A program made the position numbers and the translations under genes. DNA of 64,000 nucleotides, taken from assembly GCA_937138495.1 (NCBI GenBank), contig CAKZPE010000008.1, positions 108,922 to 172,921 on the forward strand, written 5' to 3'. Source of the stretch: an uncultured Oceanospirillaceae bacterium (GTDB lineage: Bacteria; Pseudomonadota; Gammaproteobacteria; Pseudomonadales; Balneatricaceae). The notes beneath the pieces are model-generated. The model was not told the origin of the DNA. It worked only from the letters and a program-made list of their open reading frames with translations, and made no database searches. Of the stretch, positions 52,546-63,076 are shown in pieces (position 1 is the stretch's first letter; each line of letters opens with the position of its first letter).

Positions 52546-53475
52546 ATGAAGATAGTGTTTTACGCACGTGGTGAAGACTTTTCTGACTGGTTGCCGGTTA
52601 TATCAGAATTTCTTCCCAATGCTGATTGTCGTCTCTGGTCTGAAGTGGAATCTTCGAACTGGCAGGCCGATTACGCCCTTGTATGGCAGCCTCCACAGGC
52701 GCTGTTTGAACGTCATACTCAGCTTAAAGGCATCATCAATCTTGGTGCCGGTGTGGATAAGTTGCTGGCTTTACCGGGGCTGCCGGACGATGTGCCGGTG
52801 CTGAAATTACGGGATGCGGGTATGGCAACATGGATGACTGATTATGTCCGCTATGGTTTGCTGCATTTCAGTCGGGACTTTGATGCCTATCAACGGCAGC
52901 AGCGCAGAAGCATCTGGCAGCCGGAGAATATCGATGCCAGGACTGACTGGCCTGTGGGTATTCTCGGCATGGGAGCGATCGGTTCTGAGGTTGCCCGGCG
53001 ACTGTCTGATGATGGCTATGCTGTCCGGGGCTGGAGCCGTACAGACAAACGGGTTGCGGGTGTTGAAAGCTATGCCGGAGAGGAGGCTCTGCCAGCCTTT
53101 TTGCAGGGCACCCGGGTGTTAGTGAACCTGTTACCTTCAAGCCAGCATACTCAGGGGCTGGTGAACGGGGCAGTATTGGAGCAACTGTTGCCAAATTCGG
53201 TGGTGATTAATGCCGGCAGGGGAGAAGTGGTTGATTCCCCGGCTTTGATAGATGCTTTGCGCAAGCAGCGCCTGCGGGGCGCAATGCTGGACGTTTTTGA
53301 GTACGAGCCCCTGTCACAGGATTCGCCCCTGTGGTCCATGGATAATGTCATTATTACACCACATATTGCGGCACCGACGTCTATCAGGGATGCGATAGAG
53401 CAGGCAAAAGAGTATATCCATGCTATCGGTCTGGGGTTGCCGGTAAAGGCTGTTGACCGCGGTCTGGGGTATTAA
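52546..53475 (+). CDS. Glyoxylate/hydroxypyruvate reductase A-like dehydrogenase
   Basis: A D-2-hydroxyacid dehydrogenase of 309 residues resembling GhrA, which reduces glyoxylate and hydroxypyruvate with NADPH. The Rossmann motif is VGILGMGAIGSEVARRL, followed by a basic RGWSRTDKR stretch that favours NADPH. The catalytic Arg, Glu and His are in NAGRGEVVDSPALIDAL, LDVFEYEPLSQDSPLW and NVIITPHIAAPT. Monocistronic, with a ribosome site GAAGGAAGG and a strong terminator behind it. The exact substrate is inferred. Confidence 0.88.
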   Translation: MKIVFYARGEDFSDWLPVISEFLPNADCRLWSEVESSNWQADYALVWQPPQALFERHTQLKGIINLGAGVDKLLALPGLPDDVPVLKLRDAGMATWMTDYVRYGLLHFSRDFDAYQRQQRRSIWQPENIDARTDWPVGILGMGAIGSEVARRLSDDGYAVRGWSRTDKRVAGVESYAGEEALPAFLQGTRVLVNLLPSSQHTQGLVNGAVLEQLLPNSVVINAGRGEVVDSPALIDALRKQRLRGAMLDVFEYEPLSQDSPLWSMDNVIITPHIAAPTSIRDAIEQAKEYIHAIGLGLPVKAVDRGLGY

Positions 53476-53491
53476 TCAGGATTGCTAACCG

Positions 53492-53519
53492 AAAAAGCCA
53501 GCATATTGCTGGCTTTTTT
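53492..53519. terminator. Bidirectional terminator after the GhrA-like gene
   Basis: Stem AGCCAGCA / TGCTGGCT (about 53496-53503 and 53507-53514) with a 3-base loop, five A before and six T after. It lies between convergent genes. Confidence 0.9.
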
Positions 53520-53555
53520 GTTTGGCTTATCAGTAGAGCTCATCAGAAAAGTCGG

Positions 53556-54317
53556 TCAGATACGTAACGCACCGTCGACTTCGATACAACGGCCGTTGAC
53601 GTAATCATTCTCCAGAATAAAGGCGACGGTGCTGGCAATCTCCTCAGGTTTTCCAAGACGTTTAGCCGGAATACCTGCAGCAATTTTTTCCAGCGCCTCA
53701 GGTTTCATGCTCATGACCATTTCGGTACCGATGTAACCTGGCGCTATAGACGCTGCGCGGATATTGTAGCGCGCCAGTTCTTTCGCCCAGGTAACTGCCA
53801 TTGCCTGTACACCGGCTTTTGTGGCTGTGTAATTGGTCTGGCCCATGTTGCCGTTGCGGGAAATGGAAGAGATATTGATGATGCAGCCTTCGCAACCCAG
53901 CTCAATCATCTTGATAGCTGCTTCACGGCCGCACAGGAAGGTACCGGTCAGGTTAACGTCCATGACCAGGTTCCAGTTATCCAGGCTCATTTTGCTAACA
54001 ACCTTACCGTCTTTAACTTTAATGAACAGGCCGTCGCGGGTGATACCTGCATTGTTGACCAGCCCGTGAATCGCACCAAAGTCCTGTGCGATATCATCAA
54101 ACAGCTCGGTCACGGCATCTTCTTCGGCTATATTGGCGATATAACCCCGGGCTTCGGTGCCCAGTTCCATACACAGGCCGATGGTTTCATCCAGACCTTG
54201 CTGGTCAAGATCTACCAGTGCCAGTTTGGCGCCCTTGGCTGCAACCTGAAGTGCCATTGCGCGGCCAAGGCCTCTGCCGCCGCCGGTGATAACAATTACT
54301 TTATCTTTTAATTCCAT
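53556..54317 (-). CDS. Short-chain dehydrogenase/reductase, FabG-like
   Basis: A classical SDR of 253 residues. It has the cofactor motif TGGGRGLGRAMA (about 11-22), the NNAG motif (LVNNAGITRDGL), and the catalytic Ser in IINISSISRNG (about 150), Tyr163 and Lys167 in NYTATKAG. The substrate is unknown; FabG-like 3-oxoacyl reductases and acetoacetyl-CoA reductases look like this. An acidic residue after the second strand (ALVDLDQQG) would favour NAD(H) over NADP(H). It is alone on its strand, with no lipid-synthesis neighbours to support a pathway. Confidence 0.88.
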   Translation of the reverse strand: MELKDKVIVITGGGRGLGRAMALQVAAKGAKLALVDLDQQGLDETIGLCMELGTEARGYIANIAEEDAVTELFDDIAQDFGAIHGLVNNAGITRDGLFIKVKDGKVVSKMSLDNWNLVMDVNLTGTFLCGREAAIKMIELGCEGCIINISSISRNGNMGQTNYTATKAGVQAMAVTWAKELARYNIRAASIAPGYIGTEMVMSMKPEALEKIAAGIPAKRLGKPEEIASTVAFILENDYVNGRCIEVDGALRI

Positions 54318-54711
54318 CTGCGGACTACCTTAAATGTGTTGTGTTTTTGTTTTTATATGTGCAGTGCAACAAAGTTTTCTAAAAGTTATACCGCAAATGC
54401 GTAAAAGTCCATGCCTTCCTGGATTAAATTTATAAATCTGTTTTTTATCAATATGTTACGATCATAAATAAAGTTATTATCAGGGTTTTGTTTTTGATAA
54501 TGCTGCGAAGCACAAAGAAAGTTAGCGTGATCAGGCGACTTTTATGCTGCAGCTTGGTCGGTTATGTGCAGGTTTACCCGGCTGATCTGTTTAAGATGAA
54601 ATGATCGCGAAATATTGGCAAGCATAGTAGCCTGAATCACGGGACTAAACCTTGTATACCGGTGTAAACTATAAACAGTCCCAACGTTGTTTTTTCTGAC
54701 AGGTTATTGCT
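54318..54711. other. Divergent AT-rich intergenic region, SDR / fxsA
   Basis: These 394 bases hold no supported gene. An inverted repeat ATTATCA / TGATAAT (54476-54482 and 54495-54501) lies in an AT-rich stretch and could be a regulator site or hairpin. The promoters of both flanking genes must be here; I could not fix their boxes. Confidence 0.6.
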
Positions 54712-55188
54712 ATGCGTTTTTTGTTTTTGCTCTTCATCATAGTCCCGATCATTGAAATTACCCTGCTGATTAATGTGGGGCAGGCGATCGGTGCCTGGAA
54801 TACTATAGGTCTGGTGCTCTTGTCTGCGTTTATTGGCGTAAACATGTTGCGCTATCAGGGATTCTCAACCCTGCGCCGTGCTCAGGGCAGAATGGCCACT
54901 GGCGAAATGCCTGGCCGTGAGATGGTTGAAGGGATTGTATTGGCAGTGGGCGGAGCTCTTTTACTGACACCGGGGTTTGTCACTGATGTTATCGGGTTCC
55001 TGTGCCTGATTCCCTTTACCCGCCAGCGTTTTGCCGATCTGGTCTTAAGCAAAGTGACACTGATTAATCCGGCTCAGGGCTTCCATCATCACACAGGTCC
55101 GGGCGGTTTTCAGCAGCCGGATCCCCAGGATTCTTCAACCCTGCATAAAGGGGATGTGATTGACGGAGAGTACCGTCGGGAAGACTGA
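54712..55188 (+). CDS. fxsA: FxsA family membrane protein
   Basis: FxsA is a small inner-membrane protein named for its effect on phage T7 exclusion by F in E. coli. The 158 residues have about three to four hydrophobic segments: FLFLLFIIVPIIEITLLINV, then NTIGLVLLSAFIGVNML, and GIVLAVGGALLLTPGFVTDV. The conserved family PGFVTDVIGFLCLIP is present. The tail is His/Gln/Pro-rich and soluble. It lies directly before groES, as in several gammaproteobacteria. The cellular role is not established. Confidence 0.92.
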   Translation: MRFLFLLFIIVPIIEITLLINVGQAIGAWNTIGLVLLSAFIGVNMLRYQGFSTLRRAQGRMATGEMPGREMVEGIVLAVGGALLLTPGFVTDVIGFLCLIPFTRQRFADLVLSKVTLINPAQGFHHHTGPGGFQQPDPQDSSTLHKGDVIDGEYRRED

Positions 55189-55231
55189 TGTAAACATCAT
55201 TGAAAAAATCACACTTTTTTTAATGATAAGC

Positions 55232-55259
55232 GTTGAAAACCATTTTGACGGCCCCATCT
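55232..55259 (+). promoter_or_regulatory. Sigma-32 heat-shock promoter of groESL
   Basis: GTTGAAA (55232-55238), a 13-base spacer and CCCCATCT (55252-55259) match the sigma-32 consensus CTTGAAA-N11-15-CCCCATNT almost fully. It lies about 170 bases before groES. No CIRCE repeat is seen, so control by sigma-32 rather than HrcA is expected. Confidence 0.88.
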
Positions 55260-55331
55260 AGCTAAACATCATCATTTATTAGGTGATACAGATAATCACT
55301 TTGTAAACATGTCAAACATGCTCTGCTTCGG

Positions 55332-55362
55332 TCTGAAGTTCTTAATTATCAGAGACTTCAGA
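55332..55362 (+). repeat. Stem-loop in the groES leader
   Basis: TCTGAAGT (55332-55339) and ACTTCAGA (55355-55362) form an 8-bp inverted repeat with a 15-base AT-rich loop. It lies within the transcribed leader if the sigma-32 promoter is used, and about 65 bases before groES. Confidence 0.6.
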
Positions 55363-55428
55363 GCTAAAAGAGCGGTTTAATAACTATAAACGACTTTTTT
55401 TGATCACAAGGATCAGGAGAGATATTCA

Positions 55429-55722
55429 ATGAAAATTCGTCCACTACACGACCGTGTTGTTGTTCGCCGTAAAGAAGAAGAAGCAACTACTGCTTCAGGT
55501 ATCGTTCTGCCAGGTTCTGCAACTGAGAAGCCTAATCAGGGTGAAGTAGTTGCTGTTGGTAACGGCCGTGTAACTAACTCCGGTGAAGTTCAGGCTTTAA
55601 CCGTGCAGGTTGGTGATCAGGTTATTTTCGGTCAGTACGCCGGTTCTAACGTTGTTAAAGTTGACGGTGAAGAACTGCTGGTAATGAGCGAAAGCGAAAT
55701 TTTTGGTGTTCTGGAAGCGTAA
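55429..55722 (+). CDS. groES: Co-chaperonin GroES
   Basis: GroES is the heptameric lid of the GroEL folding chamber. The 97 residues equal the E. coli length. [20 protein letters not shown] starts the beta-barrel, and the mobile loop is [16 protein letters not shown]. The C-terminal end [18 protein letters not shown] is typical. The ribosome site AGGAGAG is close to consensus. It is 60 bases before groEL, with a sigma-32 promoter upstream. Confidence 0.98.
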   Translation: MKIRPLHDRVVVRRKEEEATTASGIVLPGSATEKPNQGEVVAVGNGRVTNSGEVQALTVQVGDQVIFGQYAGSNVVKVDGEELLVMSESEIFGVLEA

Positions 55723-55761
55723 TTGCTACCAGCCCCGGTAAGAATTTTTCAATCAATTTGA

Positions 55762-57432
<1,671 letters not shown>

Positions 57433-57473
57433 ACATCATCCCCCTGTTTCACCGAAGCACACAGTGTTTCAGG

Positions 57474-57505
57474 AAGCCCGTAAAGCTTAGCTTTACGGGC
57501 TTTTT
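57474..57505 (+). terminator. Terminator of groESL
   Basis: Perfect 11-bp stem GCCCGTAAAGC / GCTTTACGGGC (57476-57486 and 57490-57500), a 3-base loop and five T. It marks the end of the conserved part of the window; composition turns AT-rich straight after. Confidence 0.95.
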
Positions 57506-57636
57506 CTTTGCTATAGAAGTGTTTGTATTAATTTATTAAGTTATAAGAAATAGGATTTTTTCCTATATCTTTAGTCTAGTATCTGTTAGCGTTCTTTCCG
57601 GGTTTGTTGCATTAACATGGAAAAGCAGTAGCACGA

Positions 57637-59867
57637 ATGGATACAAAACATGACTCCCCGCTGGGCTCTGGCCTACGCTCGTTAATCACTATTGCCCGTT
57701 TCCATCAACTTCCCGCAGAAGAATCCCAAATCCAACATCAGTTTGGTATACCAGGGGAATGTTTCGGTTCTACTGAGCTCCTTAGAGCAGCTAAATCTCT
57801 TGGTTTTAAAACCCGCCATACAGAACTTACATTTGATAAACTTAATAACGGTGTTTTACCGGCTATTCTCGTAACCAAAGCGGGTGATTATGCCGTTATT
57901 GCTAAGGTAGCCCATGCCAGTGAGATGAATTCCGCAGAAGTAAGTGATGCTGCGGTTGAACCACTTTTAGGCAAAGCCCTTGTTCTTTTTGCTGATAAAC
58001 AGCAACCGGATGCTCTGACTGAAAAGGAGCTTGATGACCTTTGGTCCGGTGAGATCATTCTGATCAGTAAGCGTGAAGGCTTATTAACCAGCTTTAAAGA
58101 ATTCGACATTAAATGGTTCATTCTAGCATTACTTAAGTATAAAAAGTTTTTTGGCGAAGTTCTTATTATCTCGTTTTTTCTTCAGCTGTTTGCTCTAGCA
58201 ACGCCGTTGTTTTTCCAGGTAGTGATGGACAAAGTCTTAGTTCACCGCGGTTTTACCACCCTGGACGTACTTGCCTTTGGTTTGTCTGTATCGCCATCTT
58301 CGATGCAGTTTTGGGGGGGCTGCGTAACTATGTATTCTCTCATACCACTAATAGGGTAGACGTTGAGCTTGGAGCTCGCCTGTTTAATCATTTGGTCTCC
58401 CTGCCGCTTTCCTATTTTGAGTCTCGCCAGGTCGGACAAAGCGTCGCCCGTGTGCGTGAACTGGATACTATCCGTAACTTCATTACGGGTACTGCACTGA
58501 CGTTAGTGATTGATCTTCTGTTTACCGTCGTTTTCTTTGCTGTGATGTGGTTTTACAGCCCTACGCTGACCATCATTGTGTTGCTGACTATTCCGCTTTA
58601 TATAATGCTCTCTGTTTTTATTACTCCTATCCTTCGGCACCGTTTAGATGAGAAGTTTAAGCACGGCGCGGAAAACCAGGCTTTTCTGGTAGAGGCAGTG
58701 ACCGGCGTAGAGACCCTGAAAGCTATGTCAGTTGAACCTCAGATGCAGCGTAAATGGGAAGATCAGCTATCCAAGTATGTGACGGCTTCATTCCGTACAC
58801 AGAATCTTAATAACGTTGCTAATCAGATCGCGGGTTTTATCAGTAAAATTACAACGGTACTCATCATCTGGTTTGGTGCACATCTCGTGATTGATGGCAC
58901 GATGACTGTCGGCCAACTGGTAGCGTTTAATATGATCGCGGGACGTGTATCCGGGCCTATCTTAAAGCTGGTACAGCTTTGGCAAGACTTCCAACAAGCA
59001 GGAATCTCCGTTAAGCGTTTAGGGGATATCCTCAATACTCCGACTGAACCCGGCTACAACCCAAATCGCAGCACCTTGCCCGAGTTGAAGGGGCAGGTCA
59101 GTTTTGAACATCTTAACTTCCGCTATCGCCCTGATGGTCCCCGAATTTTGAATGATGTGTCGTTGCAGGTACGCCCGGGTGAGGTGATCGGCATTGTTGG
59201 CCGCTCAGGATCTGGCAAGAGCACACTGACTAAACTCGTTCAACGCATGTATGTCCCTGAAGCAGGCCGGGTACTGATTGATGGTGTCGATTTGGCGATG
59301 GTAGATACTGCTTGGTTACGGCGTAATATTGGTGTTGTGCTTCAGGAGAATTTCCTTTTTAACCGTAGCGTGCGTGAGAATATTGCGTTGGCAAATCCCG
59401 GGTTGCCAATGGAGGCTGTCGTTCAGGCGGCCAAGCTGGCCGGTGCTCATGAGTTTATTCTTGAGTTACCAGAAGGTTATGACAACGCGGTAGGAGAACA
59501 CGGCTGTAATCTTTCCGGCGGGCAGCGCCAGCGTATCGCAATTGCCAGAGCTCTAATCACTAATCCTCGCATATTGATCTTTGATGAAGCTACCAGTGCT
59601 TTGGACTATGAATCAGAACGTATCATTCAGCAAAATATGGCATCTATCTGCCATAACCGTACGGTGTTTATCATTGCTCACCGTTTGAGTACGGTGCGGC
59701 AGTGTGACCGTATCATCGTAATGGATAAAGGCCGCACAGTAGAAACCGGAGCCCATGATGATCTGATCCAACAGCAGGGTTACTATCACCAGCTGCACAG
59801 TATGCAAAGCGGTATAGGGAAGCCATTACGGCCAGTGAAAGCCTCTCCTGACTCAATGCCAGGCTGA
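57637..59867 (+). pseudogene. HlyB-type type I secretion ATPase, broken by one frameshift
   Basis: This locus encodes an RTX-type exporter (inner-membrane permease plus ATPase) in two frames: 57637-58359, and from about 58290 to 59867. Joined, they make about 743 residues aligning along their length with HlyB (707). The N-terminal C39-like domain lacks the catalytic Cys, as in HlyB, so it would bind cargo rather than cleave it. Six membrane segments follow, then the ATPase with [17 protein letters not shown] and [12 protein letters not shown]. The break lies at 58288-58290: LAFGLSV in frame 1 continues as [16 protein letters not shown] in the other frame, matching HlyB exactly if one base is restored. 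Frame 1 stops at 58359. It could be a real mutation or a sequence error; hlyD downstream is intact. Confidence 0.9.
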
Positions 59868-59939
59868 GTATAAAAGGGTTGAATACAACAGACCGAGGAA
59901 ACAGTCTGATGTTCTTAGCAAGAAGGAATTGTAAGAAGC

Positions 59940-61466
59940 ATGCAGTGGATTAAGCGGCTCAAAATACGCTGGAATGAACGTGCTAAGCTGGGGGATCAGG
60001 ATCTGGCCCGGCAGGAGCTAGCCTTTTTACCCGCCGCGTTGGAGATAAAAGAAAAGCCGCCTCACCCTGCCAGTCGTGTGACCGCGTGGGTATTGATATG
60101 TATGTTCACCATTGGTTTAGTTTGGGCCTGCCTGGGTGAAGTGGATATTGTGGCCACTGCTGAAGGTAAAATTATCCCTTCCGGTCAGGTTAAACAGATT
60201 CAGCCATATGAGCGCGCTGTTGTTTCAACAATATTAGTTAAGGAAGGGCAGTGGGTTAAACAGGGCCAGGCACTGATTGAACTGGATCGAGGGCAGACCA
60301 GAGCCAATCAAAAGCAACTGGAACAGGAATTACAGCAAAACCGTCTTAACCATCAGCGGCTCGAATATTTTAAGCGTTATCTGGATTATGTCGTTCAAAG
60401 CAATGGATTGACTTCAGCGCTAACCGTAGCCCCGGATTCAAATAAGCAGGGTACCTCACTGCCTGTCTCCGATAAGCGCAGAGATAAACCCGAGACTGCG
60501 GCAAAAACGAGCCCTGCCGTACAAACGTCAATACAGTCTGGCGCTGAACTGGACTGGCCAGAGAGCACTGCCTATCAACAACAGCAACAAACTTTATTGC
60601 TGCAGCAACAGCGCGAAGGTGTGTATTCAGAGCTGATGCGCTTACAACAACAGTTGGCAGACCGTGCTGCTGAGCAAGAGGTTAATCAGGCGCTGATCAA
60701 TAAACTCAAAGGTACATTGCCATTAATTACCCAAAGAGTTGAAGCGCTGAAAAAACTGATGCAACAGAAAATGGCAGCAAGGGTGCAGTATCTGGAACTT
60801 GAGCAGAATCGGGTTGAGCAACAGCAGGATCTGATTGCAGCCAGAGCTTCCGATCGACGTTTAATTGCACAGATTGAAGAGTTGCGGCATCAGCGCTACA
60901 CCTTTGTAACACAATCCCGCAGCGATAACTTACAACAACTTTTGCAAAGTGACCGCGAATTTTTAAGCCTCACAGAAGAGTTTAATAAAGCTAAGGATCT
61001 GAACCGGAAGCAGGTTTTAACTTCACCGGTAGATGGATTTGTGCAAGAGCTGGCGGTTCATACGGTTGGTGGTGTCGTGACGGAAGCTCAGCCATTGATG
61101 AAAATTGTTCCTGAGCATCAGCAGCTTGAAGTAGAAGCCTGGTTGGAAAATAAAGACATCGGGTTTGTTTACCCGGAGCAGCAGGCGGAAATCAAAATCC
61201 ACACTTTCCCCTTCACCAAATATGGCATTATCGATGGCAAAGTTGAAACGGTTTCAGCCGATGCAACTGTCGATGAACAGAGGGGGTTAATCTACAAAGC
61301 TAAAGTGTTATTAGCAAAAGATAGCTTGTTAGTAGAGGGGCGTAATGTGCCATTGGTGCCGGGCATGAGTGTGAGTACAGAGATTAAAATAGGTAAAAGG
61401 TTATTGATTGAATATATAACCGCTCCGTTGCTTCGATATAAAAGTGAGAGTTTAGATGAAAGATAA
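59940..61466 (+). CDS. HlyD-type periplasmic adaptor of type I secretion
   Basis: HlyD-like proteins link the HlyB-type ATPase to TolC across the periplasm. The 508 residues are somewhat longer than HlyD (478). There is a cytoplasmic N-terminus, one transmembrane segment (about 48-66, VTAWVLICMFTIGLVWACL), and a lipoyl-like half (VDIVATAEGKIIPSG). A long Gln-rich coiled-coil hairpin (about 115-345) and the second lipoyl/beta-barrel part (TSPVDGFVQELAVHTVGGVV, then MSVSTEIKIGKRLLIEY) follow. The segment at about 150-195 is Ser/Thr/Lys-rich and poorly ordered. It starts 72 bases after the ATPase gene. No RTX cargo gene with Gly-rich nonapeptide repeats lies in the window, and TolC must be encoded elsewhere. 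Confidence 0.93.
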   Translation: MQWIKRLKIRWNERAKLGDQDLARQELAFLPAALEIKEKPPHPASRVTAWVLICMFTIGLVWACLGEVDIVATAEGKIIPSGQVKQIQPYERAVVSTILVKEGQWVKQGQALIELDRGQTRANQKQLEQELQQNRLNHQRLEYFKRYLDYVVQSNGLTSALTVAPDSNKQGTSLPVSDKRRDKPETAAKTSPAVQTSIQSGAELDWPESTAYQQQQQTLLLQQQREGVYSELMRLQQQLADRAAEQEVNQALINKLKGTLPLITQRVEALKKLMQQKMAARVQYLELEQNRVEQQQDLIAARASDRRLIAQIEELRHQRYTFVTQSRSDNLQQLLQSDREFLSLTEEFNKAKDLNRKQVLTSPVDGFVQELAVHTVGGVVTEAQPLMKIVPEHQQLEVEAWLENKDIGFVYPEQQAEIKIHTFPFTKYGIIDGKVETVSADATVDEQRGLIYKAKVLLAKDSLLVEGRNVPLVPGMSVSTEIKIGKRLLIEYITAPLLRYKSESLDER

Positions 61467-62340
61467 AATAAATGTAATTTTGTCAGTAAGTTGTCTCTTT
61501 TTACTTAGCCCTTTTATACATGCTGAGAATATCGCAAGTACAGAAGGGGTATCTGTGCAAAATAAAGGGTTATCAGCGCCAATTATTTATACCATTGAAG
61601 GTAAAAAAGATCCGCGTTTATCAGCAACTTTCTTAGCGTCTTATATAAGTACCAGTAAATCTGAAGCATGTTCTTATAAGCAGGCTACGATCGCCAGACG
61701 TAAAGTTAGAATCGTCGACAAAGCGTATCCGGTCACAGAAGAAAATTATCGAGTAGAGATACCGATATTTCTTGACGAGACTGAAACAGAATGCGGTTAT
61801 CAGTTCTCAAGAATCGAGCTGGTGTTGCGCCGTCTGCACGATAATAACCTCTATGCAAAGCACATTGTTCTGAATAGCAGACCGGAGGCCAGGGCTATTT
61901 ATAGAGGAACACAAGGTGGCATGATGAGTATTCCAGGGCCTAATAGGCCTGCAAAGCTGAAGACGGATAAGAAATACTTCAGAGTGGCAAAAGAGACAAA
62001 CTATCTGTGTATTACACGATTTTACACTCGAATAAAAGACCCCGTTCATAGTACTGGATTAGTTTGCCATATGGAAATAGGGGATGGATTGGGAGTCAAT
62101 CAATTTATTCCAACTAATTCTAAAGGAACTCATGTCACTCATCCGGAGTTTGGTATTGATGAGATAACAAATGATGCCTTGATTATTAATATGATCGCAG
62201 ATGATGAGAATAGTAAGCTAGCTAACGGAAAGGAAGTGCTTCCGGATTACTTCCGAGTACTTCCCAAACCTAAGCAGCCAGAGCTAAAACCATCTTTGTG
62301 GCAACAGGTAACGAATAAAATTAGCGAATACTTGAATTGA
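61456..62340 (+). CDS. Unidentified secreted protein encoded with the type I exporter
   Basis: A 294-residue product with a clear signal peptide (INVILSVSCLFLLSPFIHA, cleaved after about 23). I do not recognise the mature part. It has four or more Cys (EACSYK, TECGYQF, YLCITRF, LVCHMEI) that could pair as periplasmic disulfides, mixed beta/alpha character, and a C-terminal helix (WQQVTNKISEYLN). The ATG lies 11 bases inside the end of hlyD, so translation is probably coupled and the protein likely belongs to the secretion cassette: an accessory, an immunity or a cargo-handling protein are all possible. Composition is AT-rich. Confidence 0.75.
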   Translation: MKDKINVILSVSCLFLLSPFIHAENIASTEGVSVQNKGLSAPIIYTIEGKKDPRLSATFLASYISTSKSEACSYKQATIARRKVRIVDKAYPVTEENYRVEIPIFLDETETECGYQFSRIELVLRRLHDNNLYAKHIVLNSRPEARAIYRGTQGGMMSIPGPNRPAKLKTDKKYFRVAKETNYLCITRFYTRIKDPVHSTGLVCHMEIGDGLGVNQFIPTNSKGTHVTHPEFGIDEITNDALIINMIADDENSKLANGKEVLPDYFRVLPKPKQPELKPSLWQQVTNKISEYLN

Positions 62341-62429
62341 AGAATTATAAGTCAATGATAGCATTGTAAAATGGATTTTTTTTTTTGAGTATATTTCTGC
62401 GCTATTATTTAGTTATTAAGAGGATGACG

Positions 62430-63055
62430 ATGAGAAATAAGAAAGGATATGTGTTGTTTTTTATTGCGTTGTTTTTGATTTTTTATTGGTCTGATTTTAG
62501 GTTGGAAAGTAATAGGGAGTGGTGATAATTCAATTAGTATATGTATTCCTGATGACTACTTAATGGATCAGCGGAAATATGTTGATAGAAATTTTGGGTT
62601 CGAGTTTTTGTTGCCTGGATATGACTTTGTAGTGGCGGTTTCAGATAAAAGCATGGACTCTTTATATGATGTAAATGAACAAAATAAACAAAAGGTTTTT
62701 GTTGTGATTTCCGAGCAAACCGTTTTGTTTGATAAAAGTTCAAAACTATTTGATTTATATTTGTCGGGAGAGATATTAGAAGAAAGAGAACTCTACCATA
62801 TTTATGGTAAGGATAGTTTAGGATAGTTTAGGACATTTGTATGACTATTATCACTATTACTTCAAAGAAAGGTATCCCCAAGTTATAGGTTGTGTAAGAC
62901 GTGCTAGATGCCAAGCTGTTTCTTCAATAAATAGTAACGTTAGATATGAGGTTAGCTTTTCAGAAGAGATGATTGATGATTGGCCGATTATTAATAATAA
63001 AGTAAATAAGTTTATAGAAAAATATAAAAGGAATTTTGAATGCTTCATGTCATAA
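62430..63055 (+). pseudogene. Small membrane-anchored gene of unknown function, broken twice
   Basis: Three frames join into one gene. An ATG at 62430 (after AAGAGGATGACG) opens MRNKKGYVLFFIALFLIF. Removing one T from the six-T run at 62479-62484 continues the hydrophobic segment as IGLILGWKVIGSGDNSIS, leading into MDQRKYVDRNFGFEFLLPGY. That frame stops at 62826 because GGATAGTTTA is tandemly duplicated (62811-62820 and 62821-62830). Removing one copy continues KDSLG as HLYDYYHYYFKERYPQVIGC to the stop at 63055. The restored protein has 204 residues: one N-terminal transmembrane anchor and a soluble, aromatic- and acid-rich periplasmic domain. No family is recognised. Very AT-rich. As it stands, only a 31-residue stub or an internal fragment could be made. 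Confidence 0.75.
62811..62830 (+). repeat. 10-bp tandem duplication inside a broken gene
   Basis: GGATAGTTTA occurs twice in direct succession, followed by GGACATTTG. The extra copy shifts the frame by one base. Deleting one copy joins the two open frames exactly. Confidence 0.9.
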
Positions 63056-63076
63056 AATTAAATAGGAAGTTTATAA

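Noticed and set aside
58311..58320. Programmed frameshifting at the G7 run in the HlyB-type gene
   Set aside because: The conserved residues IAIFDAV, already in the second frame, lie before the G run, so the switch must occur upstream at 58288-58290, where there is no slippery heptamer or clear stimulator.
62353..62386. Terminator after the secreted protein gene (CAATG-ATAG-CATTG plus a T run)
   Set aside because: The stem is only five mostly AT pairs and the T run begins about nine bases later, so it does not fit an intrinsic terminator.
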